From Tepidamorphus gemmatus (GTDB lineage: Bacteria > Pseudomonadota > Alphaproteobacteria > Rhizobiales > Tepidamorphaceae): DNA of 64,000 nucleotides. The position numbers were made by a program, and so were the translations under genes. Of this stretch, positions 1-8,708 are shown piece by piece; the first letter of the stretch is position 1; each line of letters begins with the position of its first letter. The notes beneath the pieces are model-generated. The model was given only the letters and a program-made list of their open reading frames with translations, was not told where the DNA came from and made no database searches. Location of the stretch: the NCBI RefSeq assembly GCF_004346195.1, contig NZ_SMAK01000008.1, positions 114,361 through 178,360 on the forward strand, read 5' to 3'.

Positions 1-346
1 TGGTCTTCGCAAAGCCCGTCGAGTCCCCGTAGTAGAGGTGGACGTCGTGCTGGCTGGTGATCTTGTTGAAGGCGGCGACCGAGGCGTCCACCTTGTAGCC
101 GGTGTCCTCGAACTCGAGCCGCACCTTGCGGCCGTCGATGCCGCCGGCCTCGTTGAGGATCTTCAGATAGTCCTGGATTCCCGCCTCGATGCCGACCCCG
201 GCGAAGGCGAAGACGCCGGTGAGCGGGATCGAGCCGCCGATGACGATGTCGTCACTGGCCTGAACAGGCAGTGCCGCCGTCAGCAGTCCTGCCGCCGACA
301 TGGCGACCAGCGTTCGTCTCGTCAGTCCGGTTTTCAGGCCAAGCAT
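1..346 (-). CDS. Branched-chain amino acid ABC transporter substrate-binding protein (LivK-type), 3' end cut by window edge
   Basis: Periplasmic binding protein of a Liv-type importer; only the first ~115 residues are in the window. The start is the ATG at 346, preceded by a clear GGGAGGA Shine-Dalgarno. Residues 1-30 form a signal with a twin-arginine-like motif (LTRRTLVAM) and a likely cleavage after PVQA. Mature sequence then reads IVIGGSIPLTGVFAF and NEAGGIDGRKV, typical of the Peripla_BP_6 (LivJ/LivK) family. It is the last visible gene of the minus-strand livG-livH-livM set. The ligand cannot be fixed: this family also binds amides, urea and aromatic acids. Confidence 0.9.
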   Translation of the reverse strand, partial: MLGLKTGLTRRTLVAMSAAGLLTAALPVQASDDIVIGGSIPLTGVFAFAGVGIEAGIQDYLKILNEAGGIDGRKVRLEFEDTGYKVDASVAAFNKITSQHDVHLYYGDSTGFAKT

Positions 347-381
347 GGTGTTGTCCTCCCAGGTGCTTGCGGTTGGTCCGC

Positions 382-1425
382 TCACTTGCGGAACGGCCAG
401 AGGTGGAAGAAGCGGCGTATGCGGTGGACGATCTCGGCGAGCCCCTTCGGCTCGAACAGCAGGAAGCCGATGATCAGCGCCCCGAAGACGATGGTGCGTA
501 CCGGCGACAGAAGCGTCGCCGCGTTCGGGATGACCGGGGCCAGCCAGTCCACCACGAAACGGAGCAGTTCCGGTACCATCGTCATGAAGACGGCGCCGAG
601 GATGCCGCCAAGGATGGTACCCATCCCGCCGACGATGATCGCGGCCAGGAAGAAGATCGAATAGATGAACGGGAAGCTCTCCGGCGTGACGACGCGGAAG
701 AAGTAGGCCCACATGCCGCCGGCGACGCCCGCATAGAAGGACGACACGGCGAAGCTGGTCAGCTTGTAATGCAGCAGCGAGATGCCCAGCACCTCAGCCG
801 AGATGTCGCGGTCGCGGATCGCGATGAAGGCGCGCCCGACGCGCGTGCGGAACAGGTTGGCGGCGCCCAGCACCATCAGCGCTGTGATCGGCACGAATAC
901 CCAGTAGAGCTGGAAGTAGCTGGTCAAAGGCGTGCCCATGAACGAGGCCGGCGGCAGGCTGAGGCCGCTGTTGCCGTTGGTCATCTGCGTCCAGTTGACG
1001 AAGATGAAGTGCAGGATGAACGAGGCCCCGATCGTTGCGATGGCGAGATAGAGTCCCTTGACCCGCAGGCTCGGCAGCCCGACGACGATGCCGACCAGCG
1101 CGGTGACCGCGCCCGCGGCGACGAGATTCAGCAGGAACGGCGTTCCCAGCCGGATCTCGAGGATCGCCACGGTATAGGCGCCGACGGCCATGAACGCGGC
1201 CTGGCCGAGGCTGACGAGGCCGGTATAGCCGGTCAGGATGTTGAGGCCGGTGGCGCTCGCGACGTTGATCGCAACGAAGCAGGCGAGATAGAGCCAGTAG
1301 TTGTCAAGGAAGAACGGCGCGGCCACGAGCGTCGCGGCGAGGATGCCCATCCAGACCCGTTGCGGGCGCGTGGTCAGCAGCGCCTCGTCGGCCCGGTAGC
1401 TGCGTTTGGCGGTCGCGATCTGCAT
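382..1425 (-). CDS. livM: Branched-chain amino acid ABC transporter permease LivM
   Basis: Inner-membrane permease of the Liv-type importer, 347 residues, the usual length. A short basic cytoplasmic start is followed by about eight to nine hydrophobic segments. The family signature GLNILTGYTGLVSLGQAAF lies near residues 70-88, and FRTRVGRAFIAIRDRDISAE, the EAA-like loop that contacts the ATPase, is near 200. The start ATG lies one base after the livH stop codon, so the two permeases are translationally coupled. Expected to pair with LivH and the LivG ATPase. Function as a Liv-family permease is secure; substrate is not. Confidence 0.93.
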   Translation of the reverse strand: MQIATAKRSYRADEALLTTRPQRVWMGILAATLVAAPFFLDNYWLYLACFVAINVASATGLNILTGYTGLVSLGQAAFMAVGAYTVAILEIRLGTPFLLNLVAAGAVTALVGIVVGLPSLRVKGLYLAIATIGASFILHFIFVNWTQMTNGNSGLSLPPASFMGTPLTSYFQLYWVFVPITALMVLGAANLFRTRVGRAFIAIRDRDISAEVLGISLLHYKLTSFAVSSFYAGVAGGMWAYFFRVVTPESFPFIYSIFFLAAIIVGGMGTILGGILGAVFMTMVPELLRFVVDWLAPVIPNAATLLSPVRTIVFGALIIGFLLFEPKGLAEIVHRIRRFFHLWPFRK

Positions 1426-1426
1426 G

Positions 1427-2305
1427 TCACAGACGCTCGATCTCGGCCGTGCCGAACAGTCCGTAGGGACGGATCAACAGGGTGACGATGAGAAGACCGA
1501 AGGTGGTGACGATCTTGTACTCGCCGCCGAGATAGGTGCCGGCCCAGGATTCGATCAGCCCGATCACCAGCCCGCCGACGAGCGCGCCCGCGACCGAATC
1601 CAGTCCGCCGACGATGACGACGACCAGCGCCGACAGGCCGAAGACGCCCATGGTCGGCGAGATGCCGCCGATCTGGCCGAGCAGGATACCGGCGCCCGCG
1701 GCCGCCGCGCAACCGATGATCCAGGCGAGCGAGAACACGCCCGGCACGTTGATGCCGCAGGAATAGGCCGCCGCCTGGTCGGTCGCGGTGGCGCGCAGCG
1801 CGACGCCGCCGCGCCAGTAGCGAAACAGCAGCACGAAGAGGAGGATCACCGCCGCGGCAATCGCGAAGGCGATGGCGATCTTGCGCGATATGTAGGCCTC
1901 GCCGATGAAGATCGGCGCGTTGCCCATGACGGCGGGCAGGGCGCGCGGGTCCGTACCCCAGACGAGTTCGACGAAACCGACGATGACCGAACCGAGGCCG
2001 ATCGTGACCATGAACACCGCGATCGGGCTCTCGCCCAGCATCGGGCGGATCATGCCGCGCTCGACCACGGCGCCGAGCAGCCCGCCGCCGGCGATCGCGA
2101 GAGGGATGGCGACCCAGGCCGACAGGCCGAGCCCCGCCGCGAAGGCGAAGAACAGGTAGCCGCCAAGCATCAGCACCTCGCCGACCGCCAGATTGATGAC
2201 CCGCGTTGCCTTGTAGATCAGCACGAAGGCGATCGCCGTCAGCGACAGGAGCGCACCCGAGCCAAGCCCGGCGAGCGACACCTCGATGAAGAACAGCCAG
2301 TCCAT
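1427..2305 (-). CDS. livH: Branched-chain amino acid ABC transporter permease LivH
   Basis: Second Liv-type permease, 292 residues from the ATG at 2305. A longer open frame exists upstream but the conserved start MDWLFFIEVSLAGLGSGAL is at this ATG. The segment FVLIYKATRVINLAVGEVLM is the LivH hallmark, and FRYWRGGVALRATATDQAAA is the cytoplasmic loop that docks the ATPase. Start and livG stop share one base (TGATG), so livG-livH-livM are tightly coupled. Roughly eight membrane segments. Normal length for the family. Confidence 0.93.
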   Translation of the reverse strand: MDWLFFIEVSLAGLGSGALLSLTAIAFVLIYKATRVINLAVGEVLMLGGYLFFAFAAGLGLSAWVAIPLAIAGGGLLGAVVERGMIRPMLGESPIAVFMVTIGLGSVIVGFVELVWGTDPRALPAVMGNAPIFIGEAYISRKIAIAFAIAAAVILLFVLLFRYWRGGVALRATATDQAAAYSCGINVPGVFSLAWIIGCAAAAGAGILLGQIGGISPTMGVFGLSALVVVIVGGLDSVAGALVGGLVIGLIESWAGTYLGGEYKIVTTFGLLIVTLLIRPYGLFGTAEIERL

Positions 2306-3156
2306 CACGCTGCCTCGCTGCCGGCCTTGAGCTTCGCCATCAACGCCGCCGGATCGCCGCTGCCGAGATAGGCCTCGGCGACGCGCGGATCGGCCTGTAC
2401 CTCGCGCGGCAGGCCACGCGCGATAACCTCGCCGAAATTCAGCACGACGACATGGTCCGAGATGTCCATCACCATGCCCATGTCGTGCTCGACCATCAGG
2501 ATGGTGGTGCCCCATTCCTCCTTCACGTCGAGGATGAAGCGGGCCATGTCCTCGGTCTCCTCGCGGTTCATGCCGGCGACCGGCTCGTCGAGCATGAGGA
2601 TGCGCGGGCGCATGGCGAGCGCCCGGGCGAGCTCCACCCGCTTCTGCAGGCCGTAGGACAGCGAGGCGACCGGCATGTGCCGGATATGGGCGATTTCCAG
2701 GAAGTCGATGATCCGCCGCTCGATCTCCTCGCGCAGCTCCATCTCCTCCCGGCTCGCCCTGCCCCAGTAGAGCAGAGCCTGGAACACGTTGGTCGACATG
2801 TGCGCGTGACGACCGAGCTTGATGTTGTCGAGCACCGTCATGCCGCGGAACAGCGCGATGTTCTGGAAGGTGCGGGCAAAGCCCAGCTTGGCGCGCTGCG
2901 GCGCGTGCATCCGGGTGACGTCGGTCCCGTCGAAGCGGATGGTACCGGCCTGCGGGTGGTAGAAGCCGGAGATGCAGTTGAACATCGACGTCTTTCCGGC
3001 GCCGTTCGGCCCGATCAGCGCGGTGATCGAGCCTGGCTCCACCTCGAACGAGACGTCCCGCAGCGCCTTGAGGCCGCCGAACGACAGCGACACGCCGTCT
3101 ACCTCTAGGCGCGCCGCGTTGCCGGAGCCGGGATGTGAGGCGGAGACTGTGCTCAT
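2305..3156 (-). CDS. livG: Branched-chain amino acid ABC transporter ATP-binding protein LivG
   Basis: Cytoplasmic ATPase subunit, 283 residues from the ATG at 3156, which overlaps the regulator's stop by 4 bases (ATGA). Walker A is GPNGAGKTSMFN, the Q-loop is FQNI, the signature is LSYGLQKRVELARAL (a divergent form of LSGGQ that is usual in LivG) and Walker B is LMLDEPVAGMN. The C-terminal EAYLGSG tail is typical of LivG. A partner ATPase LivF is expected but is not in the window; it may lie beyond position 1. Confidence 0.93.
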   Translation of the reverse strand: MSTVSASHPGSGNAARLEVDGVSLSFGGLKALRDVSFEVEPGSITALIGPNGAGKTSMFNCISGFYHPQAGTIRFDGTDVTRMHAPQRAKLGFARTFQNIALFRGMTVLDNIKLGRHAHMSTNVFQALLYWGRASREEMELREEIERRIIDFLEIAHIRHMPVASLSYGLQKRVELARALAMRPRILMLDEPVAGMNREETEDMARFILDVKEEWGTTILMVEHDMGMVMDISDHVVVLNFGEVIARGLPREVQADPRVAEAYLGSGDPAALMAKLKAGSEAA

Positions 3157-3935
3157 GTGTAGGCTCCGCCGGGGCTGATCAGGTTGGCCATGCGCCCGAC
3201 CGGTTCGTCGATGTCGCGGCCGGCGCGCTCGAACCCCCTGCGCCAGTCGGCGACGTGGCGGCGCATCCACAGCCGGGCGGCTTCGGCATCGCGTGCCCTG
3301 ATTGCGTCTATGATCTCGCGGTGTGCGGCGACCATGCGTCCCGCGCCTTCCGGTACGCGGCGGCAGACCAGCTCGGTGGTGGGAAAGAACAGCAACGCCG
3401 CCGGCTCGCGAGCCAGCTCCAGCACCCGGTTATGCGAGGCCCGGGCGATCAGCGCATGGAACTCGGTGTCGATTTCCGCGAGCCGGACGGGGTCGGCGAT
3501 CTCCGCCTCCGACTTGCGGTAGTTGGCCTCCAGCGCATCGAGATCGGCACAGTCGGCGCGCTCGACGGCGGCCTCGACCGCCGCCAGCTCCAGGGCCATC
3601 GCCGTTTCGTGGATCTCGCGGAAGGTCACCTGATCCAGGATCATCGCCCGGCTCATCCGGCTCGACAGGCTGCGGTACCGCGGCAGACAGACATGCAGCC
3701 TTCGGCCGGACTCGCGCTGCACGAGGCCGCTCTGCTCGAGCAGCCGGATCCCCTCGCGCACTGTCGACCGGTTGACGCCGAACTGGCGGACGAGCTCGGC
3801 CTCCGTGCCGATCTCGTCGCCGGGCTTGAGTCTGCCCGACAGGATTTCGCGCTCGATCGCCTCCGCGACCAGCTGGTACGCGGACGGCACCTTGATCCGC
3901 GCGAAACGGTCGGCCACCACCCCCGACATCTTCAT
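3153..3935 (-). CDS. GntR-family (FadR/FCD) transcriptional regulator of the liv operon
   Basis: Likely local repressor of the transporter operon it heads. 260 residues: winged helix-turn-helix at about 17-82 (EREILSGRLKPGDEI and VNRSTVREGIRLLEQSGLV are classic GntR sequence), then an FCD ligand-binding domain at about 100-225 with candidate metal ligands in EIDTEFHALI, VAAHREII and RRHVADW. It overlaps livG by four bases, so it is probably cotranscribed and autoregulated. Two perfect palindromes, TTTGTCGGACAAA, sit at 17 and 140 bases upstream of its start and fit the short GntR operator style. The effector is unknown. Confidence 0.9.
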   Translation of the reverse strand: MKMSGVVADRFARIKVPSAYQLVAEAIEREILSGRLKPGDEIGTEAELVRQFGVNRSTVREGIRLLEQSGLVQRESGRRLHVCLPRYRSLSSRMSRAMILDQVTFREIHETAMALELAAVEAAVERADCADLDALEANYRKSEAEIADPVRLAEIDTEFHALIARASHNRVLELAREPAALLFFPTTELVCRRVPEGAGRMVAAHREIIDAIRARDAEAARLWMRRHVADWRRGFERAGRDIDEPVGRMANLISPGGAYT

Positions 3936-3951
3936 TCTTCTTGATCTGCCG

Positions 3952-3964
3952 TTTGTCGGACAAA
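3952..3964. promoter_or_regulatory. Putative GntR operator, proximal copy
   Basis: TTTGTCGGACAAA, a palindrome with one central base, begins 17 bases upstream of the GntR start codon. On the minus strand a possible -35 (TTGACT, 3993-3988) lies 23 bases upstream of the operator edge, so a bound repressor would cover the transcription start. The same 13 bases recur at 4075-4087. Operator role is inference. Confidence 0.7.
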
Positions 3965-4374
3965 GCCTTGCCCGACCTCTGCAACCGAGTCAATCCCATG
4001 CCGGTTTGACGGTCACGGCGGCGTTCAGCCCACACGCAACCGCCCAAAGTCTCTTGAGAACGGTTCGTCCGGCCTTTGTCGGACAAATGTGCGGGGCGGT
4101 ACTGATGGTGCGCGATGACGTGCAGCAAGGCGGATGGGCTGCGAGATGCCAGCGGGGCGGAGCCGGCGGCGTGGCGTGGCCCCCGGATTGGCCGACGCGC
4201 TGGCCCGCGCGTCGGACGGATGGCCATTCCGGCTTGACGACATGGCCGGCCGGTCCGGTCGTCATGACGACGTTGCCGGCGCGGCACCCTTTCGCGGGAC
4301 CTGTCTCATACCTGCTCAGGTGCCTGCGCTAGGGCAGGGCGACGGCTCGATCTGCGAGCAGGATCTCCGAGTGA
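3965..4374. other. Intergenic region between GntR regulator and tRNA-Arg
   Basis: Apart from the distal operator and a possible minus-strand promoter, this stretch holds no convincing gene. The short open frames in it show no family resemblance. A GC hairpin at 4192-4215 (CCGACGCG, 8-base loop, CGCGTCGG) lies downstream of the tRNA on its strand and could be a terminator or processing site, but no T-run follows it. Confidence 0.5.
4075..4087. promoter_or_regulatory. Putative GntR operator, distal copy
   Basis: Second exact copy of TTTGTCGGACAAA, 123 bases centre to centre from the proximal copy. Two identical copies of a 13-base palindrome in one intergenic region are very unlikely by chance. 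The spacing would allow a DNA loop or tandem control by the adjacent GntR regulator. Confidence 0.65.
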
Positions 4375-4451
4375 TGGCGCGCCCGAAGAGATTCGAACTC
4401 CTGACCCCCAGATTCGTAGTCTGGTGCTCTATCCAGCTGAGCTACGGGCGC
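4375..4451 (-). tRNA. tRNA-Arg (anticodon ACG)
   Basis: Read on the minus strand, the gene begins GCGCCCGTAGCTCAGCTGG, has the anticodon loop CTACGAA (ACG, decodes CGN after A-to-I editing), a T-arm containing GTTCGAATC, and ends CGGGCGC-G-CCA. The 7-bp acceptor stem GCGCCCG/CGGGCGC is perfect and the CCA is encoded. Total 77 bases including CCA. It stands alone between the kinase operon and the liv operon. Confidence 0.97.
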
Positions 4452-4639
4452 CCATCGGCCGACTATGCGGCGCGGATGTGGCTGTCGGCCCATCGGGCCG
4501 GCGCGCGACGGATACCTAATCGGATCGGAGACGGATTGCAAGGGAATCGCGCGGCGCCGATCTCGTCCGGATCGACCCGGGAGGCGTGTGGCCGGATGGT
4601 GGCGCCATGGGCATCCCGGGGCAGCCGGAACCGACGCTC

Positions 4640-6178
4640 TCAAGCGCTCGCCCGGCCGCCGCGACGCGGCTTCAGCTCGACCACGCGGTCGGGGATCTCG
4701 ATGCGGAAGGTCGCGCCGAGCGTACCTTCGGCCAGCAGGATCTCGCCACCATGCGCCTGGACGAGTTCGGCGGCGATGGCAAGGCCGAGGCCGATCCCGT
4801 CCGGCCGCACCGAGCCGTGGAACGCCTCGAACAGGTGCCTGCGCGCCTTGGCGGGGACGCCCGGCCCGGTATCGGCCACCTCGATTGTGACGACGGCACC
4901 GTCACGCCGGGCCGACACGCGCACCATGTCGTGCCCGCTCTCGTCGCCGCGGCTCTCGATCGCCTGGACGGCGTTGCGTGTCAGATTGACGAGAACCCGG
5001 AACAGCTGTTCCGGGTCGGCGTCGATCATCAGATCGGCCGGCACCGCGTTGACGAAGGCAAGCTTGCGGTCGGCGGCCAGTTCCAGCGTATCGCCGACCT
5101 CCTCGACCAGCGGCGCGAGCGGCAGCATGCGGCGTTCGGGCGGCGATTCGCGGGCGCTGCCGTAGCGCAGGGTGTTGGTGCAGAAGTTGACGGCCCGGTC
5201 GAGCGTTCGCACGAGCTTCGGCGCGAGCCGCTGGACGAGCGGATCCTGCACCTCGCCGACCCTGTCGACGACGAGCTGCGCCGAGGCGAGCATGTTGCGC
5301 AGGTCATGGTTGATCTTCGAGACTGCCAGTCCGAGTGCCGCCAGGCGGTTCTTCTGGTTGAGCGTGCCGACGAGCTGGCGCTGCATCCGCGCGAGCTCGC
5401 GGCTGGCGATGCCGATCTCGTCGTCGCGGTCCAAAGGCTGGATGATCCGCGTCGGATCCTCGGGGGCTTCAGCGAAGGCCACCATGGCCGCTGTCAGCTG
5501 GCGCATCGGCCGCACCAGCAGCCGGTGCAGCGTCAGGTAGACGAGGGCGGCGGTGAACACCGAAATGAGGATCGACAGGGTGAGGATGTTGATCGAATAG
5601 GTCAGCATCGCCCGGCGCAGCGGCTTCTCGTCCATCACGATCTCGATGAATTCGCCGCCCGCCGGCGCCTCGCCGACGACCCGGATCGTGCGCCCGTCGT
5701 GCGCAGCCAGCGTTTCGAACGCTGCCCGGATTTCCTCCGGAATCCTCATCTCGCGCAGATCGTAGCTTGCCTCGACGGTCGGTGGCATGTCCGAGATCGC
5801 TAGCAGCCGCCGGGTACCGCTGCGCTTGTGGGCAACGGTATAGGCCCCCACCTGTCGCAACAGCTCGAGCTCCAGCTCCTTCGGTACCATGTTGTCGGGA
5901 GCTGCCTCGAGCACCAGCGCTGCCGTCTGCGCGGCACTGAGCCGGTCCTTCAGCCAGCCGCGCCGGAAATTGGCGATCGACGGCACGTAGATCAGCACCT
6001 CGCAGATCATCACGAACAGGATCGTGAGCACGAGGAGCTTGCCCGACAGGCCGATGCCGCGCCTGCGGGTCGACGGGGTCTCGTCTGTCACCGACGTGTC
6101 GGGCACGTGTGTCCGGTCTGCCTTGCCCCGTTCCGTCCTGCTCTCCCGGCGGCTGCCTGTCGTCGCCGATTCAGCCAA
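4640..6178 (-). CDS. Sensor histidine kinase with HAMP domain, no adjacent response regulator
   Basis: Membrane kinase of 512 residues. A basic cytoplasmic start is followed by TM1 (about 47-66), a periplasmic sensor region of ~125 residues, TM2 (about 192-213) and a HAMP domain (214-268). The HisKA box is SKINHDLRNMLA with phosphoacceptor His291; the ATPase domain has the N-box NLTRNAVQAI (Asn402), DTGPG (436-440) and GIGLGLA (461-467). It overlaps the upstream flavoprotein gene by 8 bases and is the last gene of that operon. No response regulator lies nearby, so its partner must be elsewhere. The sensory domain is not one I can name. Confidence 0.93.
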   Translation of the reverse strand: MAESATTGSRRESRTERGKADRTHVPDTSVTDETPSTRRRGIGLSGKLLVLTILFVMICEVLIYVPSIANFRRGWLKDRLSAAQTAALVLEAAPDNMVPKELELELLRQVGAYTVAHKRSGTRRLLAISDMPPTVEASYDLREMRIPEEIRAAFETLAAHDGRTIRVVGEAPAGGEFIEIVMDEKPLRRAMLTYSINILTLSILISVFTAALVYLTLHRLLVRPMRQLTAAMVAFAEAPEDPTRIIQPLDRDDEIGIASRELARMQRQLVGTLNQKNRLAALGLAVSKINHDLRNMLASAQLVVDRVGEVQDPLVQRLAPKLVRTLDRAVNFCTNTLRYGSARESPPERRMLPLAPLVEEVGDTLELAADRKLAFVNAVPADLMIDADPEQLFRVLVNLTRNAVQAIESRGDESGHDMVRVSARRDGAVVTIEVADTGPGVPAKARRHLFEAFHGSVRPDGIGLGLAIAAELVQAHGGEILLAEGTLGATFRIEIPDRVVELKPRRGGRASA

Positions 6179-7592
6179 GCCGGCGCAACAGTGCGATGAT
6201 GCGCCGCACCCACGGGCTCGTCAAACGTGGTCGGTAGAACTCGAGCGCGGCACGCCGCCCGATCTCGGTCAGGGTCGGGTAGGGCGACGCCAGACCGGCC
6301 ATGGCCTTGAGGTCTAGTCCCTGCTGCAGCGCCAGGACCCAGGGCTGGATGATCTCTCCGGCGTTCTCGCCGCAGATGCCGACCCCGAGGATCCTGCCGT
6401 TCGGTGCGGCGATCACCTTGATGTGCCCCTCGGTGTGCCGCTCCGCCCGCGCGCGGTCGTTCTCGGCATAGGGCCAGCGCACGACCCTTATCGTGCGGCG
6501 GCGCCGGCGCGCCTCGGCCTCGGTGAGACCGACCTGCGCCAGTTCCGGATCGCAATAGGTAACGCGCGGCAGGGAGCCGTAATCCGTCTTCGCGCCAAGC
6601 CGGAACAGGATGTTGCGGATGACGATCCCGGCCTGGTAGCTGGCGACGTGGGTGAACCGCGGCCCGTCGATGACGTCTCCGAGGGCATAGACGCGGCGGT
6701 TGGTGGTTCGCAGCTTGCTGTTGACCTTGATGCCCGCCGGGCCGGCGATGATGCCCGCTGCGTCCAGGGCAAGTCCGTCGGTCACGGGCTGGCGACCGGC
6801 GGCGATCAACAGGTCCGAGCCGTCGACCGTCACCTCGGTGTCCGCGCCTGCGAGGATCACCCGGACTCCGCTGCGGCGCGGCTCGACCCGCCGAATCGCC
6901 ATGCCGGTGCGCAGGCTGACGCCCTCCCGCCGCAGCCGTTCCAGCACCACCGCGACAAGCTCGGGATCCTCGTGGCCGAGCGGTGTTCCGGCCTCGATCA
7001 CGGTGACCTCGCTGCCGAGCCGACGCATCGCCTGGGCGATCTCCAGACCGATCGGGCCGGCGCCGACGACAATCAGATGGACGGGCTTGCGGGTGATCGA
7101 GAAGATTGTCTCGTTGGTGTGGTAATCGACCGTCGCGAGGCCGGGAATCGCCGGAATGGCCGGCCGCGAGCCGGTTGCCACCACGAACCGCCGTGCCCTG
7201 ATGCGTGTCTCGCCGGCGACGACGGTGGACCGGTCGAGGAACCGCGCTTCGGCCTTGATCACGGTGACACCCATGGCACGGAAGCGCGCCTCGGAGTCGG
7301 TCGGGCCGATCCCCGCGATCACCCCGCGCAGGTGATTGTTCACCCTGCGGAAGTTGAGCTGCGGCTCGACCGCGGTGATACCGAAAGCCGTCGCCTCGCG
7401 CATCTCCTGCGCGCGTCGGCCGGCAGCGATCAGCGCCTTCGACGGCACGCAACCGACATTCAGGCAGTCGCCGCCCATCGCACCGCGTTCGACCAGCACC
7501 ACCGGAACGCCGAAGGCGGCCGCTGCTGCGGCGACAGACAGGCCGGCAGCGCCGGCGCCGATGACGCAGATGTCGGGTGTGAGTTCGTTCAA
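6171..7592 (-). CDS. FAD-dependent pyridine nucleotide-disulfide oxidoreductase (mercuric-reductase-like)
   Basis: Soluble flavoprotein, 473 residues from a TTG start at 7592; GAGGG lies 7 bases upstream, whereas the alternative ATG at 7631 has no ribosome site and would add residues before the conserved TPDICVIGAGAAGL. FAD-binding GAGAAG is at 11-16 and the redox disulfide is in GGDCLNVGCVPSK (Cys43, Cys48). The NAD-binding site reads VVGAGPIGLEIAQAM. The C-terminal active-site segment is SPYPTLTE, the form seen in mercuric-reductase-like relatives rather than the His-Pro-Thr of glutathione reductase. There is no N-terminal HMA domain or C-terminal cysteine pair, so mercury reduction is unlikely. 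It follows a TVP38 gene, a common pairing. Confidence 0.88.
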   Translation of the reverse strand: MNELTPDICVIGAGAAGLSVAAAAAAFGVPVVLVERGAMGGDCLNVGCVPSKALIAAGRRAQEMREATAFGITAVEPQLNFRRVNNHLRGVIAGIGPTDSEARFRAMGVTVIKAEARFLDRSTVVAGETRIRARRFVVATGSRPAIPAIPGLATVDYHTNETIFSITRKPVHLIVVGAGPIGLEIAQAMRRLGSEVTVIEAGTPLGHEDPELVAVVLERLRREGVSLRTGMAIRRVEPRRSGVRVILAGADTEVTVDGSDLLIAAGRQPVTDGLALDAAGIIAGPAGIKVNSKLRTTNRRVYALGDVIDGPRFTHVASYQAGIVIRNILFRLGAKTDYGSLPRVTYCDPELAQVGLTEAEARRRRRTIRVVRWPYAENDRARAERHTEGHIKVIAAPNGRILGVGICGENAGEIIQPWVLALQQGLDLKAMAGLASPYPTLTEIGRRAALEFYRPRLTSPWVRRIIALLRRLG

Positions 7593-7617
7593 GATCCTGC
7601 CCTCAGCCTGATGTCGA

Positions 7618-8559
7618 TCAGGATCGGCCATCTGCGCCGGGTCTGCGCCACGGCCCCTTCTGGGCCACCACGGGCAGGAGTGCAAGCAGGCCCAGCACGA
7701 ATAGCGCCGCGACCAGTTCCGGCGTCACCAGCGAGCCGGGGCTGAACGAAAGACTGCACGTGGCGGTCGGACCTGCGCCTGCCGCACGCGCGGCGGCAAG
7801 GCACACCTCGTAGGCCTCCCGCTGGGCCGCCAGCACGCCGTGCAGCCCCTCGCCGGCGAAGGCGAAGGCGAAGGTGCCCGGCATGATGCCGACCAGCGTC
7901 GCCACGACATAGGTCGACAGCCGCACGCCAAGCAGGGCGGGTGCGATGTTCACCAGCCAGAACGGGAAGATCGGAACGAGTCGCAGGAACAGGAGGTAGC
8001 TCAGCGCATTGGTCCGGAAACCACGGGCCAGCCCCGCAAGACGCGGCCCTGCCGCGCGGGCGACAACCTCGCCGAGCGAGGATCTGGCGATGAGGAAGAT
8101 TGCTGTCGCTCCGATGGTCGCCGCAAGCACCGTGACGGCGCCGCCGATGAGCCAGCCGAACAGGAAGCCGCCGGCGAGCGTCAGCACTAGGCCGCCGGGC
8201 AGCGACAGCGCGACCAGGCCGACATAGGCGAGGGCGTAGCCGGCCAGGGCCAGAGCATAGTTGTCCGAGACGAGCCCGCGCAGGGTCGCCTCATGGACAA
8301 GCAGGTTCTCGAGGGTCAGATGCCGATGCCAACCCTGCCAGACGGCGAGCGCGGCAACGACAACGACACCTGCGAGCGGCAGCCAGCGCCGGGCCATCCG
8401 CGCGGTCGCGACCGCCGGCCCGGCGGCGAAACCGTCGAGCGTCGCTGCAGGGTCCTGTTCGGGCGGGCGATCCACCTTGTCGCGGCTTTGCATGGGCACC
8501 GGTCCGGGCTGCCTGCCGGGGCGGGAATTGGCGATGGGCATCGGGCTCGCAGCGCTCAC
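7618..8559 (-). CDS. TVP38/TMEM64 family (VTT domain) membrane protein
   Basis: Inner-membrane protein of about 313 residues with a hydrophilic N-terminal ~50 residues and about six hydrophobic segments. The VTT core is visible as LSLPGGLVLTLAGGFLFG, then RLVPIFPFWLVNIAPALLGV and VGIMPGTFAFAFAGEGL, the glycine/proline-rich re-entrant segments of DedA/TVP38 proteins. Members are linked to lipid scrambling or transport. First gene of the minus-strand operon with the flavoprotein and the histidine kinase. An alternative start lies at 8541; the choice does not affect the domain. Confidence 0.88.
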   Translation of the reverse strand: MSAASPMPIANSRPGRQPGPVPMQSRDKVDRPPEQDPAATLDGFAAGPAVATARMARRWLPLAGVVVVAALAVWQGWHRHLTLENLLVHEATLRGLVSDNYALALAGYALAYVGLVALSLPGGLVLTLAGGFLFGWLIGGAVTVLAATIGATAIFLIARSSLGEVVARAAGPRLAGLARGFRTNALSYLLFLRLVPIFPFWLVNIAPALLGVRLSTYVVATLVGIMPGTFAFAFAGEGLHGVLAAQREAYEVCLAAARAAGAGPTATCSLSFSPGSLVTPELVAALFVLGLLALLPVVAQKGPWRRPGADGRS

Positions 8560-8678
8560 CTTTAGCGTGATCAGACATTCACGCCGAGCCTCCCATGATG
8601 GAAGCGCCTGCGAGCTGTCTCACCGGGAAGTGAAGCTGCGTGGCCTGCCGTGATCAGCATCACCGGTGCCGAGTCGCG

Positions 8679-8708
8679 TTGACTTGTCCGCGGCCTCTCT
8701 CGTATAAG
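8679..8708 (+). promoter_or_regulatory. Putative promoter of rpmH-rnpA-yidC
   Basis: TTGACT (8679-8684), an 18-base spacer and TATAAG (8703-8708) fit a sigma-70-type promoter. It lies 128 bases upstream of the rpmH start. Closely similar boxes precede infC, rpmI and ffs in this window, as expected for strongly expressed translation genes. Confidence 0.65.
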
